Below the pieces are notes generated by a model, which made no database searches, was not told the origin of the DNA, and saw nothing but the letters and a program-made list of their open reading frames with translations. From Stichopus chloronotus (Eukaryota; Echinodermata; Holothuroidea; Aspidochirotida; Stichopodidae): 64,000 bases of DNA. Shown here piece after piece: positions 12,701 to 24,700 of this stretch (positions within the stretch are counted from its first letter, which is position 1; each line of letters starts with the position of its first letter). The position numbers and the translations under genes were made by a program. The stretch is taken from the NCBI GenBank assembly GCA_021234535.1, contig CM037840.1, positions 859,269 through 923,268 on the forward strand, written 5' to 3'.

Positions 12701-15700
12701 GATTAAGTGACTCCTGAAATTACCATACCTCTGTTGTTTTTTTTTTTCTTTCTGTGGAAATGGTCTTGATTCATTTTCAGAAACACATCCTTTCCACTTT
12801 TTATCATGGCTTTTTGTACAGTAAGAGGTTGCCCTCCGCTAGAAACACCACCCAACGGTATGATCGCATGCAGTGATATGACCAACGTCGGTAGCAGTTG
12901 CATCACCGTCTGCGACTCAGGGTTCATGGTCAGTGACGTCCAGAATGAGGGGAGACGGTGTCTTGAGACAGGGCTTTGGACAGGCTCAGCTCTAACATGT
13001 ATAGGTTAGTTTTACTTCAGTGCTAATTAGTCATGTTCATAGAATTAACATACATGTCCACTTTCTATTAGTTTTTGAGGCTGATATGAAATAATGTGTC
13101 TTTATTTGAATTTAATTCCAAATATTCAACCTAGAAAACAGAAGCTTTAACAAATGAAACCTGGATGTGTATGTGAATGTAGCGTGAATTCTACAAAGTT
13201 TCTGTACTGCAATTAACAAGAGTCTGTCATAAACCATTCCTGATATGTCAACACTTTTTTCACAAGTAATTTTGGTACCTCCCTGACCTTTTCATATATA
13301 TTTTAACATACTGCCTGATTCCTTCTCACTGTGAATGACAATGATTAATTCCGTTGGTCAATATTTATGTATCTGTTTTGATGGGACAAGAAAGATATTT
13401 AACTGTATGTGAATCGATCACCAACGGATGTTTCGACTTATTTATTACAGTAGTTCATTTCTCCACAAATTTTTCTAAAACATTGATTGCATTACACTTT
13501 GTTCAATCTTTCTCTGCTACCATCTGAAGTGAATCAAAATAGAAAATAGTATGAAAAACAATCTGATGAGAAAGTGTGGGTATAACACTAACTACACTTC
13601 TCCACACAAACCGTGAGGTAACTGTCAAAATGCCTGTGTTGAAGGTAGAACTTAATTCTCGTCACATACTCAGGTACCAGATCGGTATGGGTCAGATATT
13701 AAGCTATTTTGATTTTACGAACAGATGAAAACACTGGTCTGTATTATCCTTATTGCCCCTTTCTGAAGCCCTCTTTAAAATTCCTAAGAACAATCGGAAC
13801 TTCTATTTCAACTGCTGAATGTCAATAATAAAGTAATTCCCATCTCAGCAAATGGCTAAATTATTCAGGCATCTTTTATCCTTAATACAGAGGAGACTGT
13901 AATATCCTGCCGTACCCTGATTGGAACTCTGGTCGGCGGTGAGATAAGGTGCACCAATGGTGAAGCTCTCGGAAGCAACTGCCTTTACACTTGCAATGAA
14001 GGCCTGGTCCTCTCCGTTCCATCGCTGTCCTCCTCCGTCAGGACTTGTGGACCGGACGGGCAGTGGAGTGGACTGGATTTAACCTGTGCAGGTCTGGTTT
14101 TGATTTTCAGTTTTATGTTTTTTGTGCATTACAGATACTGTATACAGTTACAGTTTAGGCTACCGTTATAGTTTAGAGGCTATTGGAGATTGGCTATTAC
14201 AGTTCCGCTTTCTCCAAAATCTCCACGTATACACACATGGGTAACAAAATCCTGTCAGGCCTCTTGGAAATCCTCTAAAATTCCAGAAATCACCAGAATA
14301 TCAACAAATGAATACATATGTTCTTCAAATAATAGATATTATGTGCCACCAATTCCAAGCTCATTCATAAATTGGGCTTAAAAAGTCTTCCTTTCCTGAA
14401 TGTTTTTTGTCTCTAATTTTTGCTCATGTTTAATGGATATTTTCAGTCAGATAGTGTACAGTATCAGTTCATGTGAAGATTTTGGTAAATGTAGAGAATT
14501 ACTTGAGAATGATTGTGAATTTTCATCCACGTAAATTCTGAACACGAATATTATCACTTTAGCCAACCACTAAACATGAAATCATCATGTCTTCTAATGC
14601 TTTAAAAATGCATTCTAGGCTGAAGAGGCAGTACAAATCACCTCAGATTTCTTTTAGGAAATGTTGTGGTTTGTATGTTGTTTTCTTTTTCTTGGGCAAA
14701 CATCAACGTAGCTTATACAAACCGAACTGAAGCACTTTAAAATGTGATTTTATTAGTCAGAGAACCTTTCTCCCTTCTCAAGTATGCTGTTTTTTGCCTG
14801 TGAGCATAAAAGCTATAAAATAGCCTGCTCATTGTACAGAATATAGCTTCAAAGAAATGAGGCATGTGATATGTACAGTATAAATTGACTGTGTCACTGT
14901 TTGCTACCTGAGTGAAGTGAAATCAACTTGAGGTGTTTAAAAGGGCCAAAGGTTATGAGGTCGGTAAATAAGATATATTACACTTATCTTTTTTTGAGCT
15001 GGAAAAACAGACTTTTTAGTGTCATCAATTAATCATGTGATAGTGATCTAACTGAAGTTAATTCTGAGTCAAAACTGAGTGTTAGCGAGGAATTTTGGGA
15101 TGCAGTCTGAGGTATGATACATCAGAGAAATTATGGCTGTGTGAATAGTGACCATAACTCAAAGAGGAACAATTATGGTCAGATTAACTCACTGATATTA
15201 GTAAGGACGGTGGAGAGGTTAACAGTAGTGTTCCACTATTTGCCTAGCAGTGAATAGGGTGCAATCCTGGACAAAAAGTATGGGACACTGTTACCTACAC
15301 TCGAAGCGATACATATCATGGTCTTCCAAACATCCTTCCTGACAGACCAGTGTTGTTGCAACCAGATACAGACAATTTCAACATTGAATCGGGGAGCGTG
15401 GGTGCTATCCTGTGTGTTTTTGTCGAGGATTTTGGAGCAATGATCTGTGGTTGCCAATGTTCCTTTGATGACGACGATGGTGGTGATGATGATGATGATT
15501 ATAATGATGATGATGATGATGATGATTATAATGATGATGATCATGATAATGATGATATTGATGATGGCAGTGATGATGATAATGATGATATTGATGATTA
15601 TGATGATGATGATGATGATGATAATGATGGTGATGATGATGATGATAATGATGACGATGATGATGGTGATGATGATGATGATGGTAGTAATGATGATGAT

Positions 15701-18700
15701 GATGATAATGATGGTGATGATGATGATAATGATGGTGATGATGATGAAGAAAGTAACAGTGACATTGCATGTGCTTAAAAAGGTTTCATCAATAGTTTGA
15801 AATAGAAATTCTTGTTGAAAAACTTTTTGAATATGACGTCACTTTTTTTTTTCAACAAATTAGAAGTCTGAATTTTTATTTTATGTTAACAACATCTATT
15901 TGGATTAGTGGGAATGGACAACTTTTAAATCCAGTGCACCTTTTGTTAATACATTTTCAACTATATTAGCTTAAATGTAGCGCCAAATGGTATGTCTAGC
16001 TACATGTTGGTAATTCTGCATTAAATTCAAATGTGTCGCAGTCCGTATCCCATGGAGGTGTCACTCCAGACTTTAAAATAACATATTAATTGAAAATTTG
16101 TGTCACCATGGCTGTGTAATTCATGTCTATTTCAATTTGGTACTAGCTCTAATGAATATTCAGATAACTTGTGCTACATGTGTTTCATTTTGCTACATGC
16201 TTTCATGAACATTCAAACAAGCAATCACTATGTTTGAATATTCAGTTGCAACCTCTCTGCCCTTTCACCCACAGCTGTTACCTGCCCTATCCCAAATGAG
16301 ATACCAAATGGTGCTTTGGAAAGCTGCACCAATGGTGTTCTTTTAAACAGTGTATGTACCTACAGCTGCCAAACTGGTTTTAACCTCATTGGGTCATCAA
16401 CGAGAGTTTGTCAGCTGACTGGGGCATGGGATGTTGAAGAACCCACTTGTCAAGGTAACATTGCATTTGCTAAAATAGTTTCATCAATAGTTTGAAACAT
16501 AAATTTTTTTTGAAAATATTTTTGAATATGACATCACATTTTCTTTCAACAAGATAGAAGTCTGAATTCACTTGACAAACTGATCATAGCCCCCATTGGC
16601 GAGACAGAGGTGTGAAATCAAATCCTGAGATTGGTTCAAATCACTGAGCCTAATGGTTCTTGCTGATAATTAGTCCAGGAAATCATGATAGGCAATCAAC
16701 TGACAGTAACTTCTTTACAGTAAACATGACCAACACTTGGTTTGCAGTGGCAAACAACTGTTCCTTCAATCCAGTATACATAGCGATTAGTTAGTGTATG
16801 ACCACTAAAATGTGATGCCGTCCAATATGCTAACTGCATTATTCTACAGTATCCTTGAAAACTAACAACATAGAGAAAACTTCTCTGATGAATCAGTAGC
16901 TTACATTCCGTAGTCTGTTGCTTTTTATGGTAAGTTGTAAATATAATGCTAGGCAATTTTCTTTGAAGTTGAATCTTTACTTGCTACATGTACAAACCAC
17001 TTAAATATTTACCCAAGTATTTAATGGAACTGGTTGTTGGACATTTTAATAGTCTTCACATTAGACCAGTGCAAACAACAAAGAAGTAGATTTAGAGCAT
17101 ACGGTACATACTGTAGCAACCTGCAGCTGGCTGCAAATGATGATTATGACACCAAATCAATGCACGCAAACCTTACAAGACGACGGGGTCATTGATAGAA
17201 AATGCGGACTGACAGAGTTACAAATTACGCAGTTGTCACATGAAGGTATTGTGGTGCCCACTTGGTCAATGCAGTAATAGTAATGTAACGTCGCCTAGGG
17301 TTCGTCGGGATCTTGATACCAATAGAGGGTAACTAATTGCTTAAGTCGTAAATCCACAAATAAAAGAGAAGAAAACAGAGTATTTTGATTTCGGAAAACA
17401 GCCTTACTTGAGGTGTTTATTGAAGAAATTGTTTCGAAAGTACAATCAGTGAGTAATCAAAACTTTACCATTAATCCGGGAATTATGAAGCATTGTTTTG
17501 CAGTGCATCAGTTTCCATGCGTCTCTGACATCAACTCGTGCGTCACTGGCGTTGGTGCACATGCGTACCCGGCGGCAAGTCCCTGTGCGTAACCGGCGTC
17601 TCCCAGTGCGTCACTGACGTTGGTGCACGTGCGTAACTGGCGACAAATCTCAGTGCTTAACCTGCGTCTCCCCGTGCATCACTGGCGTTGGTGCAGGTGT
17701 GTAGCCAGCGTCAATTCTTCGTGCGTAATTGGCGTCTTCCCGTGCGTCACTGACTTTGGTGCACGTGCGTAACTGGCGACAAATCTCCGTGCGTCACTGG
17801 AGTTGGTGCACGTGCGTAACCAGCGTCAATTCTTCGTGCGTAACCGCCGTCTTCTCGTGCGTCACTGGTGTTGGTACACGTGCGTAACTGGCGGCAAGTC
17901 CCCGTGTGTGACCGGTGTCTTCCCGTCTGTCACTGACTTTGGTGCACGTGCATAACTGGCGGCAAATCTCTGTGCGTCACTGGCGTTGGGGCACGTGCGT
18001 AACCAATGTCAATTCTTCGTGCGTAACCTGCGTCTTCTCATGCGTCACTGGCGTTGGTGCACGTGCGTAACTGGCGGCAAGTCCCTGTCCGTAACTGGCG
18101 TCTCCCAGTGTGTCACTGACGTTGGTGCACGTGCGTAACTGGCGACAAATCTCAGTGCTTAACCTGCGTCTCCCTGTGCGTCACTGGCATTGGTGCACGT
18201 GTGTAGCCAGCGTCAATTCTTCGTGCATAATCGGCGTCTCCCCGTGCGTCACTGACTTTGGTGCACGTGCGTAACCGGCGACAAATCTCCGTGCGTCACT
18301 GGAGTTGGTGCACGTGCGTAACCAGCGTCAATTCTTTGTGCGTAACCGGCGTCTACTCGTGCGTCACTGGCGTTGGTGCACGTGCGTAACCGGTGGCAAG
18401 TCCCCGAGCGTGACCTGTGTCTTCCCATGCGTCACTGACTTTGGTGCACGTGTGTAACCGGCGTCAATTCTAGGTCCACCCCGACTCCCTGAGTTCTGCC
18501 TTGGGTCCAACCTCCCGGCCCCAAATCCGTACCAGTACCACCAAACTCTGGAATTTACTGTACCTATTATTCTCGAAAATCAAGCCAAAATCAAGCCTTA
18601 GTGCCTGCTTGTCGGTAGTTTCAAGTTCCGCACGGCAAGAGCCACTGTCTCCCGCTATACCTGTGTCTAAATCCGCCGCGACTCCCCAAGTTCTACCAGG

Positions 18701-21700
18701 GGTCCAAAATCCCGGCCCCAAATCTGTACCAGTACCACCAAACCCTGGAATTTTCTGTACCTAGGATTACTGAACTCCCTCGAGTCTTAGACTTAGAAAA
18801 GAAGAGCTTTCTTACCGTGCGTAACTATGTTTCCCTCCGTAGGGGCTTCACTTAGTGTAGATCTTGACTGTATCGCGTCCTGCCTCGGAGTGCCGTAAAC
18901 ATGTGGCCTACGTGACTTCTCTTTCTTAAGTGCATGTCGTTCGGTCAGAGGTCAAAGTATGTAAAAACAACTCACAACCACGTGCGAGACCATGACAACG
19001 GGTCGGGAGATGATGAGAACAAAACACCAGAAAGGGAGGAAACGCTAGCGAGGGGAGTTAAAAATGCTTTGAACAAAAAAAGATCAATGTTGGGTAAAAC
19101 AGGAAACAAGCACCAAAATAAAAAAAAAAATAGACATCAGCTCTGAACTGGTTCTCTCTTTCTGTATTTAAAATATGTACACTAGGGTGCTACAGTAATG
19201 TTCATCTAGTTATGGTGTATCCATATACATGCTGTTCAGTGCTGGCCATGCAAGAATCCTTATCAGTAGGCTATGTAACTAGACAGTGAATATAGTTTGT
19301 AATCATTGTATGAAGTACAGAAACATATATTCAACTGTTTGAAATTTTGAGAAGTTTCATTGAAACAGAACCCTGATTTATGGCTTAATTTCTGATAACT
19401 TTGTGGTTTGTCTTGGTACTTTATTCCCTTTGCCCATGAACATTACGATGGTTGTGAAAAATTGCTGCGGCAGAACAACGTGAGACTGCAACTGAGATTG
19501 TGTCTGCAGGCTGTGTGAGTGAAGGGTTTTTTTTTTCTGACAAGCGTACATCTTGTAAGACAAATCTCGCAAAACCCGAAGGGCGATTCCAGAGACGTAG
19601 CCTGTGAGGCTACGTCGTAATTCATTTCTACTCTTGCATTTCTATGAGTGGGAATGAACCGCGTTTAAATCCAGTGCATCTTTTCTTAGTTACATTTTAA
19701 TAGCTGAATAGTTGAGTCAAATCAGATATCTGGCTGCATGTTGCAAGTGAACTGGTACCAGCTCTAATGAATATTCTGGTAAATTTCACAACATGTGTTT
19801 CATTTTGCTACATGCTTTCATGAATATTCAAATTGCCATTCACTTCCATTCTTTCACAGTCTGTTGCATTCAGTTACAATCTCATTGCCTTTCACCCACA
19901 GCTGTTACCTGTCCTATCCCAAATGAGATACCAAATCTTGTGCTGGAAAGCTGCACCAATGGTGTTCTTTTAAACAGTGTTTGTACTTACAGCTGTCAAA
20001 CCGGTTTTATCCTCATTGGGTCATCAACGAGAGTTTGTCATCTGACTGGGGCATGGGATGTTGAAGAACCCACTTGTCAAGGTAACATTGCATTTGCTGG
20101 AATAGTTTCATCAATAGTTTGAAACATAAATGTTTGTTGAAAACGTTTTTGAATATGACATCACATTTTCTTTCAACGAACTTGAAGTCTGAATTCGCTT
20201 TGCAAACTGAGGGTAGCCCCCATCGGCGTGACAGAGGTGTGAAATCAAATCCTGAGATTGGTTTAAATTGGCCTAATGATTCTTGCTGATAATTAGTCCA
20301 GGAAGTCACCATAGGCAATCAACTGACAGTATCTTCTTTACAGTAAACATGACCTACACTTGGTTCACAGTGGCAAACAGCTGTTCCTCCAATCCAGCAT
20401 ACATAGAGATTAGTTAGTGTATGGCCACTAAAACATGATGCTGTCCCATATGCTAACTGCGTTATTCTACAGTATTCTTGAAAACTAACAACATACATAA
20501 AACTTCTCTGATGAATCAGTAGCTTACATTCAGTAGTCTGTTGCTTTTTATGGTAAGTTGTAAATATAATGCTAGGCAATTTTCTTTGAAGTTGAATCTT
20601 TACTTGATACATGTACAAACCACTAAAATAGTTACCCAAGTATTTAATGGAACTGGTTGTTGGACATTTTAATAATCTTCACATTAGACCAGTGCAAACA
20701 ACAAAGAAGTAGATTTAGAGCATACAGTACATACTGTAGCAACCTGCAGCTGGCTGCAAATGATGATTATGACACCAAATCAATGCACGCAAACCTTACA
20801 AGACGACGGGGTCGTTGATAGAAAATGCGGACTGACAGAGTTACGAATTACGCAGTTGACACGTGAAGGTAATGTGTTGCCCACTTGGTCAATGCAGTAA
20901 TAGTAATGTTCATCTAGTAATAGTTTATCCATATGTGTGTTGCTCAGTGCTGGCCATGCAAGAATCCTTATCAGTGGGCTACCTAACCATGCAGGTATTG
21001 AATATAGGTGATTTGTAATCATTGTATGAAATACATGAACATTTATTCTCATGTTTGAAATTTTGAGAAGTTTCATTGAATCACAACCCTGATTTATGGC
21101 TTGATTGCTGATAACTTTGTGGTTTGTCTTGGTACTTTATTCCCTTTGCCCATGAACATTATAATGGTTGTGAAAAATCACTGTGTCAGAACAATGTGAG
21201 ACTGTACCTGTGATCGTGTATGCAGACTGTGTACATAAAAGATCTATTTTTTCTGACAAGCGTACGCATTTCGTGTGACAGATCTCGCGAAACACGAAGG
21301 GCGATTCCAGAGACATAGCTTGTGAGACTACGTAATAAATAATTTCTGCTCTGCTGTATTTTAATGAGTGGGAATGAACTGCAATTAAATCCAGTGCATC
21401 TTCTGTTAATTATATTTCAATAACTGAATTGTTGGGTCAAATCAGATGTCTGGCTGTATATTGCAGGTAAATTGGTACCAGCTCTAATGAATATTCAGGT
21501 AACTTTCACTACATGTGTTTCATTTTGCTACATGCTTCATGAATATTCAAATAGCCATTCACTTCCATTCTTACTCAGTCAGTTGCATTCAGTTGCAATC
21601 TCTCTTCCTTTTCACCCACAGCTGTTATCTGTCCTATCCCAAATGAGATACCAAATCTTGCTCTGGAAAGCTGCACCAATGGTGTTCTTTTAAACAGTGT

Positions 21701-24700
21701 TTGTACTTACAGCTGTCAAACCGGTTTTAACCTCATTGGGTCATCAGTGAGAGTTTGTCAGCTTACTGGGGCATGGGATGTTGAAGGACCCACTTGTCAA
21801 GGTAACATTGCATTTGCTGAAATAGTTTCATCAATAGTTTGAGACACAAATTGTTGTTGCAACATCTTTTTCTGATATGACATCAGATTTTCTTTTAACG
21901 AATAATTTATTTCTGCTCTTTAATTTTCTAATGCCAATAATTTTGTAATGAAGCTCAATGTTAAGTAAGTGCCTTTTGTATACATTTGATGTTCTTTCCA
22001 TTTTGTTTTCTGTTATTTTAAATTGTTTTCTACTATTTAACATTGGTTATTTTGTTTTCAGCACGACTGTGCATGCCTTGTTGTCAAGGTAGAGGCTGTG
22101 CTTAAACCTTTCATTCATTCATTCATTCATTCATTCATTCATTCATTCATTCATACATAATTGGGATGAGTTGGAATGGACACCACTTAAATCCAGTAGG
22201 TCTTTTGTTCATAGCATTTTCAAAACTTACAGCTGGATAGTATAGTCAAATTGTATGTCTGGCTGCATGTTTTCAGTTCAATATGAAATTCAAATGTGCA
22301 GCAGTTCATTGGCCATAATGTTCATATAATTTGTGGTACATGCTTTTATGAATATTCAAATAACCATTCACCCCACTTGCATATTCAGTGGCAATGTCTA
22401 TGCCTTTCACCCACAGCTGTGACCTGTCCTACCCCAAATGAGATACCAAATGGTGCTCTAAGTTGCTCCAATGGCACTCTCTTTGGCAGTGTTTGTACCT
22501 ACAGCTGCCAAATCGGTTTTAACCTCATTGGGTCATCAACCAGAGTTTGTCAGTCATCTGGGGCATGGGATGTTGAAGAACCAGCTTGTCAAGGTAGCAG
22601 AATATTTTTGTTCAATAAGTCTTTTTCGCCTCTTTCCTATTAAGATTGAGTCTGAATAAACATCGCTCAAGTTCAGTAAATCTCCTTTTAAAAACGTTTT
22701 AAATTCCGTTGAGATCAGTTGAGATCCTTTGGATAGCTGGCTGCAATGAATTTGCAACCTTTATTTCAGTTACTGATGCCCTCTTGAGTCACATATTGTC
22801 ACAGCTGTCTGATTGTTCTAACTTGAGTTCCATCATTAAGAGTGTATTCCGATGTTTGTCGTCACATTCCAAAAATTTCCAATAGTGGTTATAAAGTGAA
22901 CCATGGAACAGATGTTTATAAAATCGTCCAAGTTTGCTCATTAAGAAGAAAGCATGCTTATGTTGTGCCAACTTGATGGCCATTGATCGGTGAAGCTTTT
23001 TCTGCACCACCACCACCAACAACAACCTTTTTGTGAGGATGTTATCTGCAGATTAGACAGCTCTCAGTGCTGGCTCCTGTCTTCTCATATTGTACCCATG
23101 GTAACGCAACCTGCCAAAGAAATTGCGATGTGGACGGCCAGCGGGTGTGCATCAGTTATGCAAATATTATACAGAGTAATCTCTAAAAGTTCAAGTTCAA
23201 CTGCTCCTAATAAGTAGGTTATAATTGTCTTGTGATTTTGTCTTTTTGATGTGAAAGCCTTTAACTTTTCAGTGAAAGTGTGTATGCCAAACAAAAACTG
23301 CTTAAGGCCAGATTTGTTGTTGTCCCTGCATTTTTGCAAGTGTACCATAGAACTGGCTCACAGTTTAAAAGAAGCTACAGTATAAAAACTTACCCCCTCA
23401 AAGAAAAAGAATTAAAAAGAAAAAGGAACTTGGTCTTTAGTCTACCTTAAACTCTAGTTTATGAAATTTCTGCTAAGAAAATTGTGTCATAGATTTTTTT
23501 CATGTTGGTATCTAAGGGAAGTGCAAGATAGAAGATTAAAGATGTTAATGCTAATGTTTTTTTCTCTTTTTCATTAAGAAGGACCTCCTGGCTTAAGCTG
23601 CACATTTTCATAGAAAACAATAGCCTAGTTGCTTCAAGTTCTCCAAAGTTTGATGTGATCCATTGACATTGTCGTATGTCTGACCTAATTTGGATTCTCT
23701 GATCTCACTTTGGCCCTGACAGGTCAAGAATGCCTGCCACTTCCCCCGATTTCGAATGGTGATGTGATATGCTTACAAGGTTCCGAGGTAGGAAGTGTGT
23801 GCATCTACACTTGCAATGAGGGATACTTCTCAGTCCCACGGAGTGTGACGAGGACTTGTCAAAATAACCTTCAATGGAGTGGGGAGGCACCTACTTGTCA
23901 ACGTAAGTTAGTTACACTGGCGCAGAGGGTGGAAGATTGATGGCACTGAATGTTGCAGGGGGTGCAAAGGGAGTGTGAGGGCGGTGTTCAAGTGACATAT
24001 GTCCGAAAGAGACCTCAGATGGAACAGCCAGGTTACATTCCTCACACCTCTCATATTATGCTTCTCTGGAGAACATAAAAGTTTGAAGAATGTGAAGTCA
24101 CCTTTGTCACCTAAAATAAAGTTTATGTCACTTGATGCACACATTATTATTTAGGATCTCCTAATGATATACATTTTGGTTTATTCTGCTTACTGTATTT
24201 TTTAAGTCGCTAAGTTTGAGCTCATCAACATGTCACTAAGAAGTTATCTGCACTCAGCTGAGAATGATTTTCTCATTCTGCTACCTGTAATGTGGGTTCT
24301 TTTACCAACTACTGTATGGGCCTCATCCATCCTGAATTTCTTCGAGTCCCAACAAAAACGGGTAGAAATACGTAAATTTGTGATCCGGTTTTAATCGAAA
24401 GCCGACATCTCGTTGATCTTCAACTGCAAATTCTGCCAGAGAGGGCCTCTTAACCCCAACCTCATATCACACCATCTGAATCATGTTAAATCATACATTG
24501 ATGTTGTAGGACTGTCGTATTAAGTTTTTCCTGATACGTGCATACCATGACCAGTGTTATTATCACTTTAACTCTTTTCGGATTCAGTTGTATATTTTTA
24601 GATTAACTTTAACATCTTTTGTTTGGTCTGTAAGTTGAATTCCTTCCTTTTTGTCTTATCAGCCATCACCTGCCCAGATCTTACAGGGTCACTCTCAGGC

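Larger units (their letters stand above)
17287..19193. mobile_element. 1,907-bp insertion with 8-bp target duplication
   Basis: The paralogous block at 20902-20909 has one AGTAATGT followed by TCATCTAG. Here the same site reads AGTAATGT (17279-17286), then 1,907 bp of unrelated DNA, then AGTAATGT (19194-19201) and TCATCTAG. An 8-bp duplication fits hAT-type transposition. Terminal inverted repeats are weak (CCTAGGGT near the left end against CCTAGTGT in the reverse complement of the right end), so the class is uncertain. No transposase is seen. Most of the interior is minisatellite (17520-18475) and a 197-bp direct repeat. Confidence 0.75.
15776..22416 (+). repeat. Segmental duplication carrying CCP5, CCP6, CCP7 and related CCP8
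   Basis: CCP6 and CCP7 exons are exactly 1,720 bp apart and their introns align over most of that length. CCP5 and CCP6 are 3,627 bp apart, the same block plus a 1,907-bp insertion at 17287-19193. Pre-exon sequence (CCAGCTCTAATGAATATTC motif), acceptor and donor are shared. An inner segment of about 1.1 kb (roughly 16560-17286 with 19202-19600, and 20170-21330) is absent before CCP5 and after CCP7, where short versions exist, so it may itself be an older insertion. Confidence 0.9.

Noticed and set aside
15350..15778. Long Asp-rich, Met-rich and His-rich open frames on both strands
   Set aside because: They are translations of a (GAT)n microsatellite; no splice support and the same tract is open in several frames.
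16696..16956. 86-codon minus-strand frame also found at 20319-20639
   Set aside because: Both copies lie in duplicated intron sequence, have no recognisable domain and are explained by the block duplication.
18934..19146. 70-codon basic frame inside the 1.9-kb insertion
   Set aside because: Low-complexity Lys/Asn-rich, no domain, no splice or start context; likely chance.
19595..19617. Perfect hairpin ACGTAGCC-TGTGA-GGCTACGT
   Set aside because: The paralogous site at about 21310-21332 has lost the pairing, so there is no sign of selection; too short to call a terminator or RNA in a eukaryotic intron.
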